Counted from the stretch's first letter, positions 42,520 through 52,107 are shown. The stretch is 64,000 nucleotides of DNA from Nitrososphaerota archaeon (GCA_029784825.1 JAFMAU010000005.1:1-64000), one strand, 5' to 3'. Numbers and translations are program-made. The notes: generated by a model from the letters alone, not told the origin.

Positions 42520-42919
42520 CCGTTGGTATCGGCCTCCCGTGAGGGCAGGTTTCGGGGTGGCTCAGGTTCGCGCAGAGCTTCTCAAGTTCTGGCTCGCGGA
42601 TTGGGCCTCCAAGCGAAGAGGAGACCCTGCACGCTTCGTCCGGGAGAAGACCGTTCCTGACGAGGAGAGTCTCTAGCAGCCGGTGGCTCCGGGTGGCATC
42701 GTTCAGGCAGTCCACCCCCTTCTTTGACAGCCGGTAACCGCTGGGTCCCTTTTCCACCAGGGCCATTCCCTTCAGCTTGTCCAAGAACCCCACCGCGGTG
42801 GGCGGCGACACCTTCATTCTGTTTGCTACATCCTTCACCCTCGCGGGCCACCCTTCTGAGGAAAGAGCATAGACGCTCTGTATACACTCGTAGCTGCGGC
42901 GGCTCAAGTTCAGTGTCAT
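42503..42919 (-). CDS. DtxR/MntR-family metal-dependent regulator
   Basis: The 138 residues start RRSYECIQSVYALSSEGWPARVKDVANRMKVSPPTAVGFLDKLKGMALVEK, the winged helix of DtxR-type proteins. They end with the dimer/metal segment LRCHP-like LSHPETCPHGRPIPTG. The protein senses divalent metal and represses its target. The ATG is about 30 bp from a TAATTAAAG element that is embedded in a three-half-site operator. The downstream transporter overlaps it by 17 bp. Confidence 0.85.
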   Translation of the reverse strand: MTLNLSRRSYECIQSVYALSSEGWPARVKDVANRMKVSPPTAVGFLDKLKGMALVEKGPSGYRLSKKGVDCLNDATRSHRLLETLLVRNGLLPDEACRVSSSLGGPIREPELEKLCANLSHPETCPHGRPIPTGAKHV

Positions 42920-42928
42920 TCTATTTGA

Positions 42929-42953
42929 CCTAATGAGGTTAGGCGCTGCCTAA
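42929..42953. promoter_or_regulatory. CCTAA/TTAGG operator of the metalloregulator operon
   Basis: CCTAA at 42929, TTAGG at 42939 and CCTAA at 42949 alternate at exactly 10-bp spacing, making two overlapping palindromes. The site covers the TATA element and the likely transcript start of the minus-strand gene at 42919. The half-sites match DtxR-family boxes (TTAGG...CCTAA). Confidence 0.75.
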
Positions 42954-42995
42954 TTAAAGGCTTGGGCCGGCCCACGCCGGCCGCGAGTATGATGG

Positions 42996-44291
42996 TCATT
43001 GCAGTGCGCTTTCGTCCGGGCTGGAGGGCTTCGGGAGGCGCCCCACCACGACCACCGCGGCGAACAGCATCAACCCCGCGACGATGAAAGTGGTGGAATA
43101 CCCGCTGTACACGGAGATGAAGCCCGAGGCGAAGGAGCCCGCCATCGCCGCGATCCCGACGACCGCGGAGTAGACGCCCAAAGCCGCCCCTGCGGACTTG
43201 CTCTGGACGGAGGTGAACATCATCGTGTTTGCAGAAGTGTAGTATATGGCGAAGGCCAGCCCGCCGGCGAAGGGGTACAGAACCAGCGCCGGGACGACGA
43301 AGAGCGGGCCCGACACCGCGATCGCCGTGACCCCTAGGCCAACGTACATCCAGCCGCGAAGCAGCAGGCCTTGGATCGAAGTCGCAATCAGGCTCCTCCC
43401 TTGGATTGAGCGGCGGACCCAGTGGAAGGACAGGGTCTGCGCTATCATCCCTAACAGACCGATGGTGAATATCTGAGCTTCGGGCATGGAGAAGAAGTTC
43501 ATCGCTGGGACGAACGAGGTGTTGAAGAGGCCGCTCGAGAGATAGAACAGGATCGTCGAGATGTAGAAAAGCGGGACGCCACGGGTCATGCTGGAGCGGA
43601 TTCCCCTGAACGCCCGCCTGAAGTCAGACAGGGTCGGGATGGTGACAAAGAAGACCGGGTTTGCGAGGAGGCGGCTGAAGAAGCTAGGCCTCCTCCCGGC
43701 GACGGTCTCTCTTTCGAACACGAACTCGGGTTCCGGGATCATGATCATGGCGAGGGCGGAAGAGGTGACCGAGAGGGCGCCCATCGGGACGAACAGCAGT
43801 ACTAGGTCGGAGGGGAGCAGCCCGGTCCAGACCACGCTCGCGAGGAGGCCGAACACGTTCCCCAGGCTGGACACGAGGGACAGCTTTGCGAACGCCCCGG
43901 CCCACCTGCCCTTGTGCTCGGTCTCCATGATCAGGAGGTTGAGGGGGGTTGCCGACGCGAGTGAAACGAAAGAGATTACCGAGTACCTGGCGATCGTTCC
44001 CTCTGTGGAGCGGTCAAAGTAGAACGAGACCAGGGCTATGGCCACCAGCGCATAGCTCAGAACGATTAGCCCTTTCCTCTTGTGCAGCCTGTCTATGGTG
44101 ACGCCCCAGAATAGGGCCGCGGGGATGCTGATCCCGTTGTAGATTGCCGAAGCCAGGCCGCCGTAGATGGTCCCGAGAGCCTGGCCGTTCAACTGGATGA
44201 GGAACAGCTGCACCATGGTCCCGAGCGGCCCGGTGGCGACAGAAATCGGGAGCGTGGAGTAGATCCACCTGTCCTTGCTTGTGCCTGCCAT
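42996..44291 (-). CDS. MFS transporter
   Basis: The 431-residue protein has about 12 membrane segments in two halves. A GVTIDRLHKRKGL loop between helices 2 and 3 is the MFS signature. The substrate is unknown. I chose ATG 44291 (MAGTSKDRW) over the earlier 44318 start because the transcript start from the CTTAAAG element falls near 44314. A GAAGGGAAAGG stretch precedes it. It diverges from the SPOUT gene across a shared A/T-rich element. Confidence 0.8.
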   Translation of the reverse strand: MAGTSKDRWIYSTLPISVATGPLGTMVQLFLIQLNGQALGTIYGGLASAIYNGISIPAALFWGVTIDRLHKRKGLIVLSYALVAIALVSFYFDRSTEGTIARYSVISFVSLASATPLNLLIMETEHKGRWAGAFAKLSLVSSLGNVFGLLASVVWTGLLPSDLVLLFVPMGALSVTSSALAMIMIPEPEFVFERETVAGRRPSFFSRLLANPVFFVTIPTLSDFRRAFRGIRSSMTRGVPLFYISTILFYLSSGLFNTSFVPAMNFFSMPEAQIFTIGLLGMIAQTLSFHWVRRSIQGRSLIATSIQGLLLRGWMYVGLGVTAIAVSGPLFVVPALVLYPFAGGLAFAIYYTSANTMMFTSVQSKSAGAALGVYSAVVGIAAMAGSFASGFISVYSGYSTTFIVAGLMLFAAVVVVGRLPKPSSPDESALQ

Positions 44292-44380
44292 TGGCCCTTT
44301 CCCTTCGCCTCTGCGCACAAGTCGTCCATCGTGCCGCTTAAAGGGAAACCTGAATTAGCGCGCCCCTGCCGCCGTCACCG

Positions 44381-45205
44381 TTGCCACTCCTCGGAGTGAG
44401 ACTTGCGGTCTCCATTCCGGACACCGTCCTGGAGGAAAAGGATTCCGCCCGGGAGAAGACTGCGAAACTGGGGGTTATCGCCAGGGCTTGCTCGATATAC
44501 GGGGTCGACCTAATCGAAGTATTCAGGGACCAGGGCGGGAGGGGGGAAGGCGCCGCGATCCGGAGGGTGCTGGAGTACCTGGAGACACCCCAGTATCTCA
44601 GGAGGAGGATCTACCCCCTTGAGGAGTCGCTTAGATACGCGGGCGCCCTCCCCCCGCTCCGGATCCCTTCGCACAAACAGAAGGTCCCTGTGGAGAGTCT
44701 TGTCCAGGGAGAGGCGAGAGAGGGGGTCGCCAACGGCGACGGGACTGTCGACGTCGGCCTCGAAGCCCCCGCCAGGTTGGTTGCCAAGGCTCCCTCGGGT
44801 AAGCGGGTCACGGTGAGGATCGTTTCTGTCGACCCGCTCGTTGCCGAGCAGATCCCCAGGGAGAAGGCCGGCAGATATTGGGGGTACACCGTAGAATCGA
44901 AGCCTGCCGAAGATGTCTTTGCGGATCCAAGGTTCAAGTTGAAGATAGCCACTTCGCGCCGCGGAGTCCCGCTCAAGGACGCACTCCGCCCCCTGGAGGC
45001 TGCGGTCGGCGAGGCCGATGGCGTCAAGCTCGTCTTCGGGTCCCCGACGCGGGGGCTTCATGAGATGTTCGGCGGGAGCCTCCCCAAGGCGGCGCAGTTC
45101 GTAGTCAACCTCTTCCCGGGCCAGCAGGTCGAGACCGTACGGACCGAAGAGGCGATCTTTGCGGGTCTGGGACTCGTAAGCCTCATCCGCGCTGGGAAAG
45201 CTTAA
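44381..45205 (+). CDS. SPOUT-family RNA methyltransferase (DUF171-like)
   Basis: The 274-residue protein lies directly upstream of the ribosomal genes, as in many archaea. IYGVDLIEVFRD near the start and KLVFGSPTRGLHEMFGG with VVNLFPGQQVETVRTEEAIFAGLGLVSL at the end form the SPOUT SAM-binding knot. An OB-like insert (KAPSGKRVTVRIVSVDPLVAEQIP) interrupts the domain. It probably methylates rRNA. The start is TTG. Confidence 0.85.
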   Translation: MPLLGVRLAVSIPDTVLEEKDSAREKTAKLGVIARACSIYGVDLIEVFRDQGGRGEGAAIRRVLEYLETPQYLRRRIYPLEESLRYAGALPPLRIPSHKQKVPVESLVQGEAREGVANGDGTVDVGLEAPARLVAKAPSGKRVTVRIVSVDPLVAEQIPREKAGRYWGYTVESKPAEDVFADPRFKLKIATSRRGVPLKDALRPLEAAVGEADGVKLVFGSPTRGLHEMFGGSLPKAAQFVVNLFPGQQVETVRTEEAIFAGLGLVSLIRAGKA

Positions 45206-45247
45206 GTGCGAACCGCGAAACGGGCCACGGGAAAGGTTTAGCGTGAA

Positions 45248-46201
45248 TTGGGACATAGGAAGTATTCTGCGCCGCGAAGGGGTAGTCTTGCTTACAGTCC
45301 GAGAGGGCGTGCCAAGAGCCTCGTCCCAAGGATCCGGACCTGGCCCAAGATAGTAGCTGAGAAGCCTACACTCCTAGGTTTCCCCGGATACAAGGCGGGG
45401 ACCACGCACGTGATTACGGTGGACGACAGGGCAAAGACCCCTAACTTCGGGAAGCCTCTCTTCAATCTCTCGAGCGTCCTGACCCTGCCTGACGCCCAGG
45501 TGGTCGGGCTCAGGCTCTACAGCCACGAGAACGGCCAGGACAGGGCGATAGCCGACGTAAAGGCTTCCGCCCAGGTGTCTGCTGAAAAGCTGCCGTTGGA
45601 AAAGGCGAGCAGGGTGGCGGCGCTGGTGTCGTCCGTCCCAAGAGATGTCGGGCTTTCGCAGAAGAAGCCCATCGTACTTGAGGTTGGCGTCTCCGGCGGC
45701 GAATTGAAATCGCAGGCAGAGTTCGTCCTCGGCCTCCTTGGGAAGAAGGTGAAGTTCACAGACACGTTCAAGGCGGGGATGTACGTCGACGTCCTCGGGA
45801 TCACGAAGGGGAAGGGGTTCGAGGGCCCTATCACGAGGTTCGGGGTAAAGAGGAAGCAGCACAAGTCTAGGAAGAGCGTGAGGGCGGTGGCAGTCATAGG
45901 ACCCTGGCACCCGGCGGCAGTGATGTACACTGTGGCGAGGGCAGGGCAGATGGGCTTCCACCAGAGGGCCGAGACCGGCAAGAGGATCTTGTTGACTGGT
46001 AATGCCTCGGCGAACCCAGTCACCCCGCCCGGAGGCTTCGAGCACTTCGGAGACGTGGGGGGAGAGTACGCAGTAGTGCGCGGTTCGGTCCCTGGGCCGG
46101 CGAGCAGGTTCGTCATGGTCAGGATGAGGACGAGGGGGGTATCGAAGAGCCAGGCCCCGCCGCAGGTCGTCGAGGTAAGCACGATGACGAGGAGGCGCTG
46201 A
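45248..46201 (+). CDS. rpl3: Ribosomal protein uL3
   Basis: The 317-residue protein has PRRGSLAYSPRGRAKSLVPRIRTWP at the start and KGFEGPITRFGVKRKQHKSRKSVRA and PWHPAAVMYTVARAGQMGFHQRAETGKR, which form the extension reaching the peptidyl-transferase centre. The start is TTG. uL4 begins two bases after its stop, in the order typical of archaea. Confidence 0.95.
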   Translation: MGHRKYSAPRRGSLAYSPRGRAKSLVPRIRTWPKIVAEKPTLLGFPGYKAGTTHVITVDDRAKTPNFGKPLFNLSSVLTLPDAQVVGLRLYSHENGQDRAIADVKASAQVSAEKLPLEKASRVAALVSSVPRDVGLSQKKPIVLEVGVSGGELKSQAEFVLGLLGKKVKFTDTFKAGMYVDVLGITKGKGFEGPITRFGVKRKQHKSRKSVRAVAVIGPWHPAAVMYTVARAGQMGFHQRAETGKRILLTGNASANPVTPPGGFEHFGDVGGEYAVVRGSVPGPASRFVMVRMRTRGVSKSQAPPQVVEVSTMTRRR

Positions 46202-46203
46202 AC

Positions 46204-46998
46204 TTGAAGGCCGAAGTCGTGGGCTTGAATGGGAAGGCGTCCGGGGAGGTCGAAGTCCCTGAAGTGTTCTCCACTGAACTTAGGTCGGACCTTGTCAGGC
46301 GCGTTTACTGGATTGTGGGCTCTCACGGGCTGCAGCCGCAGGGGAGGGATCCGATGGCAGGGGAGAGGACCACCGCGGAGACCCACAGCCCGCCGACCGG
46401 GACGGGAAGGTCAAGGATCCCAAGGGTAAAGGGGGAAAGGTACTCGAGGGGAGGGATGGCCGGAGGGGTGGCCAGCGTCGTGAAGGGGAGGCTTCCGCAC
46501 CCGCCGCGGTCGGAGAAGGTCATCCATCTGGATGTCAACAGGAAGGAGAAACGCCTTGCGACCGACTCAGCCATCGCGTTCACCGCGAACCTGGATGCGG
46601 TCAAGGCCAGGGGCCACAGGGTGAAGAAGCCGGCGCTCCCGATGGTAGTGGCTGACGACATCGAGACGGTGGAGAAGACATCTGAGCTCGTGTCGTTCCT
46701 CGAGAAGGTCGACCTGAAGGCCGAGCTGGAGAGGGTGGACGGGAGGACCAAGAGGAACACCGGGAAACGCAGGCTTAGGGGAAGGGCCTACCGGGGTGGT
46801 GTCGGCCCGCTGATTGTGGTGACAAACGACAGGGGGGTGGGGAAGGCGGCTGGGGGAATCCCTGGCGTCAAGGTTGCGCGGGTGCAGGACGTCAGCGTGC
46901 TGGACCTTGCCCCCGGGGGGGTCCCAGGGAGGCTCACAATCTGGACGGAATCCGCGATGAGCGCCCTAGGTGGAAGGGACAAGGAGGCCGCGTCCTAG
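46204..46998 (+). CDS. rpl4: Ribosomal protein uL4
   Basis: The 264 residues include GVASVVKGRLPHPPRSEKVIHLDVNRKEKRLATDSAIAFT and the SKPRGRLRGRAYRGGVGPLIVVT-like loop (RRLRGRAYRGGVGPLIVV). It lines the exit tunnel. The TTG start is two bases after uL3. Confidence 0.95.
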   Translation: MKAEVVGLNGKASGEVEVPEVFSTELRSDLVRRVYWIVGSHGLQPQGRDPMAGERTTAETHSPPTGTGRSRIPRVKGERYSRGGMAGGVASVVKGRLPHPPRSEKVIHLDVNRKEKRLATDSAIAFTANLDAVKARGHRVKKPALPMVVADDIETVEKTSELVSFLEKVDLKAELERVDGRTKRNTGKRRLRGRAYRGGVGPLIVVTNDRGVGKAAGGIPGVKVARVQDVSVLDLAPGGVPGRLTIWTESAMSALGGRDKEAAS

Positions 46999-47265
46999 AT
47001 GAGGCTCGAGGATGCGCAGAAGATTCTGAAGAGGCCCTATGTCACGGAAAGGACGTTCGACCAGATCGAAAGGGAGAACAAGCTCTGCTTCCTAGTGGAC
47101 GACAAGGTATCGAAGACGCAGATCGCCAACGCTGTTCAGGCCCTCTACGAAGTCGAGGTGGACGCTGTCAACACTTCGAGGACGATCAGAGGGAAGAAGG
47201 CGTTCGTGAGACTGACCGGAGCAGGGAAGGCTGCCGAGCTCGCGACGAAGCTGGGGCTGGTGTAA
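46999..47265 (+). CDS. rpl23: Ribosomal protein uL23
   Basis: The 88-residue protein has YVTERTFDQIERENKLCFLVDDKVSKTQIANAVQALYEVEVDAVNT, the full fold at the tunnel exit where nascent-chain factors dock. The ATG abuts the uL4 stop. Confidence 0.95.
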   Translation: MRLEDAQKILKRPYVTERTFDQIERENKLCFLVDDKVSKTQIANAVQALYEVEVDAVNTSRTIRGKKAFVRLTGAGKAAELATKLGLV

Positions 47266-47268
47266 GAG

Positions 47269-48003
47269 ATGGGTAAGAGGATCCTTCAGCGCAGACGGGG
47301 CAAGGCAGGCATACAGTTCAGGGCGCCGAGCAAGGGGAAGGTGGCGCCTGTGAGATATCCTAGGGGAGAAGGGGCTGCGACTGTGACCGCCATACTTGAC
47401 GAGAGGGGCAGGAGTGCGCCACTGGCGCAAATCAGGCTCGATCGTGACCGGTACTCCTACCTTCCCGCAGTTGCAGGGATGACGGTCGGCCAGCAGGTGT
47501 CCCTCGGATCGTCCGCACAGCTCACCGAGGGGAACGTCCTGCCTCTTTCTAGCATGCCAGAAGGGACGAGGATTTGCAACATCGAGCTGAGACCCGGGGA
47601 TGGCGGCAGACTCGTGAGGGCGTCTGGGACCTCAGCTGTCCTGTTCTCGAAGGCGAACGGCAGGGCAATTCTGAAGCTTCCCTCGGGGAAGAACATCCTC
47701 GTCAGCGACAGGTGCAGGGCGACCATGGGGGAGGTGGCCGGCGGAGGGAGGAGGGAGAAGCCGTTCCTGACCGCAGGCGCAAGGCACCATGCCATGAGGG
47801 CGTCAGGGAGGGTCTACCCACGCATGAGAGGGATCGCCATGGCTGTGGTCTACCACCCGTTCGGGGGCGGAAGGCACCAGCACCCCGGCAAGTCGACCAG
47901 CACTTCGAGGAACGCGCCTCCGGGGAGAAAGGTAGGATTAATAGCGCCGAGGAAGACCGGAAGGAAGAGATTGGCAAGGGCGAGCGCGGAGGTATCGAAG
48001 TAG
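47269..48003 (+). CDS. rpl2: Ribosomal protein uL2
   Basis: The 244 residues carry RILQRRRGKAGIQFRAPSKGKV at the start and the peptidyl-transferase-region loop GRVYPRMRGIAMAVVYHPFGGGRHQHPGKSTSTSR, whose histidine is universally conserved. The ATG is three bases after uL23. Confidence 0.95.
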   Translation: MGKRILQRRRGKAGIQFRAPSKGKVAPVRYPRGEGAATVTAILDERGRSAPLAQIRLDRDRYSYLPAVAGMTVGQQVSLGSSAQLTEGNVLPLSSMPEGTRICNIELRPGDGGRLVRASGTSAVLFSKANGRAILKLPSGKNILVSDRCRATMGEVAGGGRREKPFLTAGARHHAMRASGRVYPRMRGIAMAVVYHPFGGGRHQHPGKSTSTSRNAPPGRKVGLIAPRKTGRKRLARASAEVSK

Positions 48004-48399
48004 ATGCCCAAGGAGTTCAGATACAGGGGGAAGTCCCTTGACGAGCTCAACTCGATGTCGACCGAGGCCCTCCTCGAGCTTCTCCCGTCCAGGGCAAGGA
48101 GGTCGCTGAACAGGGGAGTGTCCGAGGAGAAGAGGAAGCTCCTGGAAGACGCAAGGGCCAAGAAGGGAGGAAAGCTGGAGGGCGAGATTAAGACGCATGC
48201 GAGGGACATGATAATCCTCCCCACGATGGTGGGCCTTACCATCGGGGTCCACAACGGGAGGGAGTTCGTCAACCTCGAAGTGAAGCCGGAAATGATCGGA
48301 AGGTACCTCGGGGAATATGTGATCACGAACAAGAAGGTGGTCCACGGCACGCCTGGAATCGGCGCGAGCAGGTCCAGCCTTTACGTCCCGCTGAAGTAG
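48004..48399 (+). CDS. rps19: Ribosomal protein uS19
   Basis: The 131-residue protein contains [63 protein letters not shown], the archaeal/eukaryotic S19 fold. ATG directly follows the uL2 stop. The cluster stops here; uL22 and uS3, which usually follow in archaea, are absent. Confidence 0.95.
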   Translation: MPKEFRYRGKSLDELNSMSTEALLELLPSRARRSLNRGVSEEKRKLLEDARAKKGGKLEGEIKTHARDMIILPTMVGLTIGVHNGREFVNLEVKPEMIGRYLGEYVITNKKVVHGTPGIGASRSSLYVPLK

Positions 48400-48400
48400 C

Positions 48401-49981
48401 CTACGCCACGTTCGTCTGCGACTGGTCCCTCAGGAAGTTCAGCAGATAGTAGGGGCTCCCAACGCCTCTTCCTGTGACTCCGCTCGCGTTCCAGCCGGTG
48501 AAGGACTGGGCGCCGGGCCAGGCGCCGGTCGTCGACCCTCCGCTCCTGTTGGCGTAGGTGACGCCGAACTTTATCCCTTCGAAGAACTTCTTCTGCTCTC
48601 TCCTGTCCCTGGAGAATATCCCTGCGGTCAGGCCGTAATCCGTAGCGTTGGCCCTCTGGATCGCATCGTCCACGCTGTCGACCTCGTTCACGACGATGAT
48701 GGGCACGAAGAGTTCCTCTTTCACGAGCTTGTGCCCCTCGGGAAGGTCCACTACCACGGTCGGGGTGACATAGTAGCCGTTCTTCATCGGCCCCCTGTCA
48801 AGGACTTTCCCTCCCGCGAGCACTTGCGCTCCCCCGCTCCTCGCCTCGTCCACGGACGATGCGAACTTCTGTACCGCTTTCTCGTTGATTATTGGGCCCA
48901 TGAACGTCTCCTTCGCCCTCGGGTCTCCTACGACGATTTTGCCGACCCTTTCTTTCAGGGCCGAAAGGAACTTGTCCTTCACCTGATGCTGGACATAGAC
49001 CCGCGACGTGGCGCTGCACTTCTGCCCTCCGTAGCCGAAGGCGGCCCTCACCGTCCCTTCCACAGCCTTTGGAATGTCTGCCTTTGCCGAGACGATGGTT
49101 GGGTTCTTGCTCCCCATCTCGAGCAGTATGGGCTTGGGGTAGGGCTGCTCGGTGTGGAAGCGGTGGAAGAGCCGCATCCCGACGTCCCTTGACCCTGTGA
49201 ATGCGATGCCGGAGACGTCCGGGTTTGTGACGAACTCGTCTTCGTAGTTCCCCCCGGGGCCGGTCACGTAGTTGACCACCCCTGCCGGGACGCCCGCGTC
49301 GACGTAGAGCTGATAGAGCATGAGCCCGGTCAGAGGCGCCTCGCTGGTCGGCTTCAGGATGACAGAGTTACCGGTCATCAGGGCGCCCATGGCCATGCCG
49401 TTTGCGAGCATGAAGGGGAAGTTGAATGGGGAGATGACAGGCCAGACCCCGAACGGCTTGCACACGTCGTAGTTGTGCTCGCCTGGGCCGCCGGGCCCCA
49501 TCTTGGTGGCGTATCCTCGCTCCCTCTTCATTACGCCGGCGTAGTACCTGACGGCGTCGATCGCCTCCCAGCACTCGGCAAGAGCCTCGAGCCTGTTCTT
49601 GCCAACTTCGTAGGTGATCGCAACCGCGATGTCGAACTTCCTTTCGTCTATTAGCCGCGAGTATCTCTCGAGTACCCTCACCCTCTCCTGCCAGGGCCTT
49701 GAGCTCCACTTCGCGAATCCTTCCTTGGCCGCGTCGACCGCCTGCTTGGCGTGCTCCCTGGTACCCACCTGGAACCTCCCCACGACGATCGACGTGTCGA
49801 TGGGGCTCCGATGTTCGAACTCCCCTGCCTGAGACAAGACCTCCTTCCCCCCGATGTGCATGGGGTGGCTCTTGCCCAGCCTCGACCCGAACCGCTTTAG
49901 CGCAGCCTCGAACTTCGGGTTGACGCTTTCATCGGCAAAGAGCGTCGTGTATGTTATCTTCTTGGTCTGTTTCTTTGGCAT
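48401..49981 (-). CDS. rocA: L-glutamate gamma-semialdehyde dehydrogenase
   Basis: The 526 residues form an aldehyde dehydrogenase with SPFNFPF, LLEMGSKNPTIV (general-base Glu), AFGYGGQKCSATSRVYV (nucleophilic Cys), and KFDIAVAITYEVGKNRLEALAECWEAIDAVRYYAG, the segment characteristic of semialdehyde (P5C) dehydrogenases. It makes glutamate from proline or ornithine breakdown products. The ATG sits next to the transcript start predicted from a GATTTAG element. It is one base from the uS19 stop, tail to tail. Confidence 0.9.
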   Translation of the reverse strand: MPKKQTKKITYTTLFADESVNPKFEAALKRFGSRLGKSHPMHIGGKEVLSQAGEFEHRSPIDTSIVVGRFQVGTREHAKQAVDAAKEGFAKWSSRPWQERVRVLERYSRLIDERKFDIAVAITYEVGKNRLEALAECWEAIDAVRYYAGVMKRERGYATKMGPGGPGEHNYDVCKPFGVWPVISPFNFPFMLANGMAMGALMTGNSVILKPTSEAPLTGLMLYQLYVDAGVPAGVVNYVTGPGGNYEDEFVTNPDVSGIAFTGSRDVGMRLFHRFHTEQPYPKPILLEMGSKNPTIVSAKADIPKAVEGTVRAAFGYGGQKCSATSRVYVQHQVKDKFLSALKERVGKIVVGDPRAKETFMGPIINEKAVQKFASSVDEARSGGAQVLAGGKVLDRGPMKNGYYVTPTVVVDLPEGHKLVKEELFVPIIVVNEVDSVDDAIQRANATDYGLTAGIFSRDRREQKKFFEGIKFGVTYANRSGGSTTGAWPGAQSFTGWNASGVTGRGVGSPYYLLNFLRDQSQTNVA

Positions 49982-50019
49982 GCGGGCCGCCGACCTTCCC
50001 CGCGCTAAATCCTTGTCGC

Positions 50020-50658
50020 TTAACGCTGGGAGACGAGGCGCTGGTGGAAGAGCGCGGTCCCCGTGACGGACGACCACTCCCTGGCGACCCTCGCTTTGAC
50101 CTCGTCGAAGGGGACCTCCTCTCCGGTGACCCTTTTCATCGAGGTCAAGGCGGAGGGGTCGAGGCCGCAGGGACGTATGAGCTCGAAGTAGGAGAGGTCG
50201 GTATTCACGTTAAGGGCAAAGCCGTGGTAGGCGACCCAGTCTGTGACAGCGACCCCTATCGATGCCATCTTCTTCCCCGCGACCCAGATGCCGGGGTGGC
50301 CTTCGAGCCTTTCACCCTTGATGCCGTATGCCCCCAAGGTCCTGGTCAGGGCCTCCTCGATGTTCCGCACGTGGCGGCGGACATCGTGGTCAGAAAGGAG
50401 GACTATGGGGTAGCCGACGAGCTGCCCCGGGCCGTGATACGTCGCGTCTCCTCCTCGTTCGACTTGGAAGACAGGGATCTCCTGCGGCTTGAAATTGGAA
50501 GGGGTTGTCTTCCTGCCGAGGGTGATAACGTGGTCATGTTCGACCAGGACGAGGGTGTCGGGGATTTCCCCGCCAGCACGCTTCGAGGCCAGCTCCCTCT
50601 GGAGGCTCAGGGCCTCGCCGTATTCCATTCTGCCGAAGTCGACGAGGTAGCCGTTCAT
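50020..50658 (-). CDS. lipB: Lipoyl(octanoyl) transferase LipB
   Basis: The 212-residue protein has HDHVITLGRKT, RGGDATYHGPGQLVGYP, GIWVAGKKMASIGVAV (catalytic Lys) and RPCGLDPS (catalytic Cys), the LipB active site. It moves octanoyl groups onto the E2 lipoyl domain. Last gene of the oxoacid dehydrogenase run, it overlaps lpd by 4 bp. Confidence 0.9.
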   Translation of the reverse strand: MNGYLVDFGRMEYGEALSLQRELASKRAGGEIPDTLVLVEHDHVITLGRKTTPSNFKPQEIPVFQVERGGDATYHGPGQLVGYPIVLLSDHDVRRHVRNIEEALTRTLGAYGIKGERLEGHPGIWVAGKKMASIGVAVTDWVAYHGFALNVNTDLSYFELIRPCGLDPSALTSMKRVTGEEVPFDEVKARVAREWSSVTGTALFHQRLVSQR

Positions 50659-52052
50659 GTCTTCAGCTGGTGTATCGGCCGACCGGCCGCTGACTCCGAC
50701 GCTTCCATGATCGCCTCAGGGAGGGTGGGGTGGGGATGGACGGTGAGCGCGATGTCTTCCACCGTGGCCCCCATTTCGATCGCGAGAGCGACCTCGCTGA
50801 TGAGGTTGGATGCTTCGGGTCCCACGATCTGCACCCCCAGTACCTGCCCGCCCTCCTCGTTAGAGACTACCTTGACGAACCCCTCTGGCTCTCCGGCTGA
50901 GAGGGCCCTCCCGAGTGCGGCGAACTGAAACCTGCTCCGCTTCACCCTGTACCCCGACTCCGTCGCTTTCGCCTCGGTCAGCCCCACGCTTGCCACCTCG
51001 GGGTCGCAGAAGACCGCGTCCGGGACGACCTTCCAGTCGGCCGCCGAAGGTAGCCCCGCGATGCACTCGGCTGCCACTATCCCCTCCTTCGAGGCTTTGT
51101 GGGCGAGGAGCGGGGGCCCGCGCACGTCCCCGACGGCATAGACACCTGGGACGTTCGTCTGCATCTTGTCATTCGTTATCACATATCCCCTTGGGTCAGT
51201 CTGCACGCCGATCGCCTGGAGGTTCATCCTCTCTGTCCTAGGCTTCCTCCCCACGCTCACGAGCACCTTGTCCACGACGACCGTCACCGTTCCGTCCGGG
51301 GTTTCGACCTCAACCTCGGCTTCAGTCCCCTTCTTGGAAAGGTGGGACACCTTCGACTTCAGGTAGACCTTCGCACCTTTCCCCTCCAGCTTCCTCTGGA
51401 CGACCCTCACCAGCTCAGGGTCGGCCCCCGGAAGGAGCTGGTCCATGATCTCGACGACTGTGACTTGGCTCCCGAATTTCTGGAACATAGAGGCGAACTC
51501 GAGCCCGATCGCCCCTCCGCCCACGACCATGAGCCTCCCGGGTGCCCCCTTCAGCTCGAGGCCCTCCTTGGAGCTGATGACCAGATCCCCGTCGAACTCG
51601 AGGCCAGGGAGGCTCGAGCTCCTGGTGCCAGTTGCGACGACGAGGTTCTTGAAAGACACCTCTTCCTTGCCGTTCGGGGTTGTGACGGAGAGCGTTCCCC
51701 TCCCCGTGACCTCCGCCTCCCCTGTCACGACGGTCGCGTGATACCCGCGAAGGAGCATCTCGATTCCGCCCACAAGCTTTCCCACGACCTCCGACTTCCA
51801 CTTCTGCATCTGGACGAAGTCGACGGAGGCGCCGGAGACCTTCAGCCCATACTTTTCGGCTTCTTTGACTTTGTCGAGAAGCTTCGAGACTGTGATAAGC
51901 GACTTTGAAGGTATGCATCCGTAGTTCGTGCATTCCCCGCCGAGCTTGTCTGCCTCGATGACCACCGTCTTCAGGCCGAGCTGAGCCGAGCGGATGCCGC
52001 AGACGTATCCGCCGGGACCTCCGCCTACAATTGCCACGTCCGCCTCGATCAA
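50655..52052 (-). CDS. lpd: Dihydrolipoyl dehydrogenase (E3)
   Basis: The 465-residue flavoprotein has GGGPGGYVCGIRSAQLG, the redox disulfide in C41-TNYG-C46, GGGAIGLEF, and HPHPTLPEAI with the His-Glu pair near the end. It reoxidises dihydrolipoamide with NAD. It lies 55 bp after E2 on the same strand. Confidence 0.95.
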   Translation of the reverse strand: MIEADVAIVGGGPGGYVCGIRSAQLGLKTVVIEADKLGGECTNYGCIPSKSLITVSKLLDKVKEAEKYGLKVSGASVDFVQMQKWKSEVVGKLVGGIEMLLRGYHATVVTGEAEVTGRGTLSVTTPNGKEEVSFKNLVVATGTRSSSLPGLEFDGDLVISSKEGLELKGAPGRLMVVGGGAIGLEFASMFQKFGSQVTVVEIMDQLLPGADPELVRVVQRKLEGKGAKVYLKSKVSHLSKKGTEAEVEVETPDGTVTVVVDKVLVSVGRKPRTERMNLQAIGVQTDPRGYVITNDKMQTNVPGVYAVGDVRGPPLLAHKASKEGIVAAECIAGLPSAADWKVVPDAVFCDPEVASVGLTEAKATESGYRVKRSRFQFAALGRALSAGEPEGFVKVVSNEEGGQVLGVQIVGPEASNLISEVALAIEMGATVEDIALTVHPHPTLPEAIMEASESAAGRPIHQLKT

Positions 52053-52107
52053 CTTGTTTCTCTCGAATCGCGACCCCTTATCGGCTTAAACTTTCCTGAG
52101 GAGAAAG

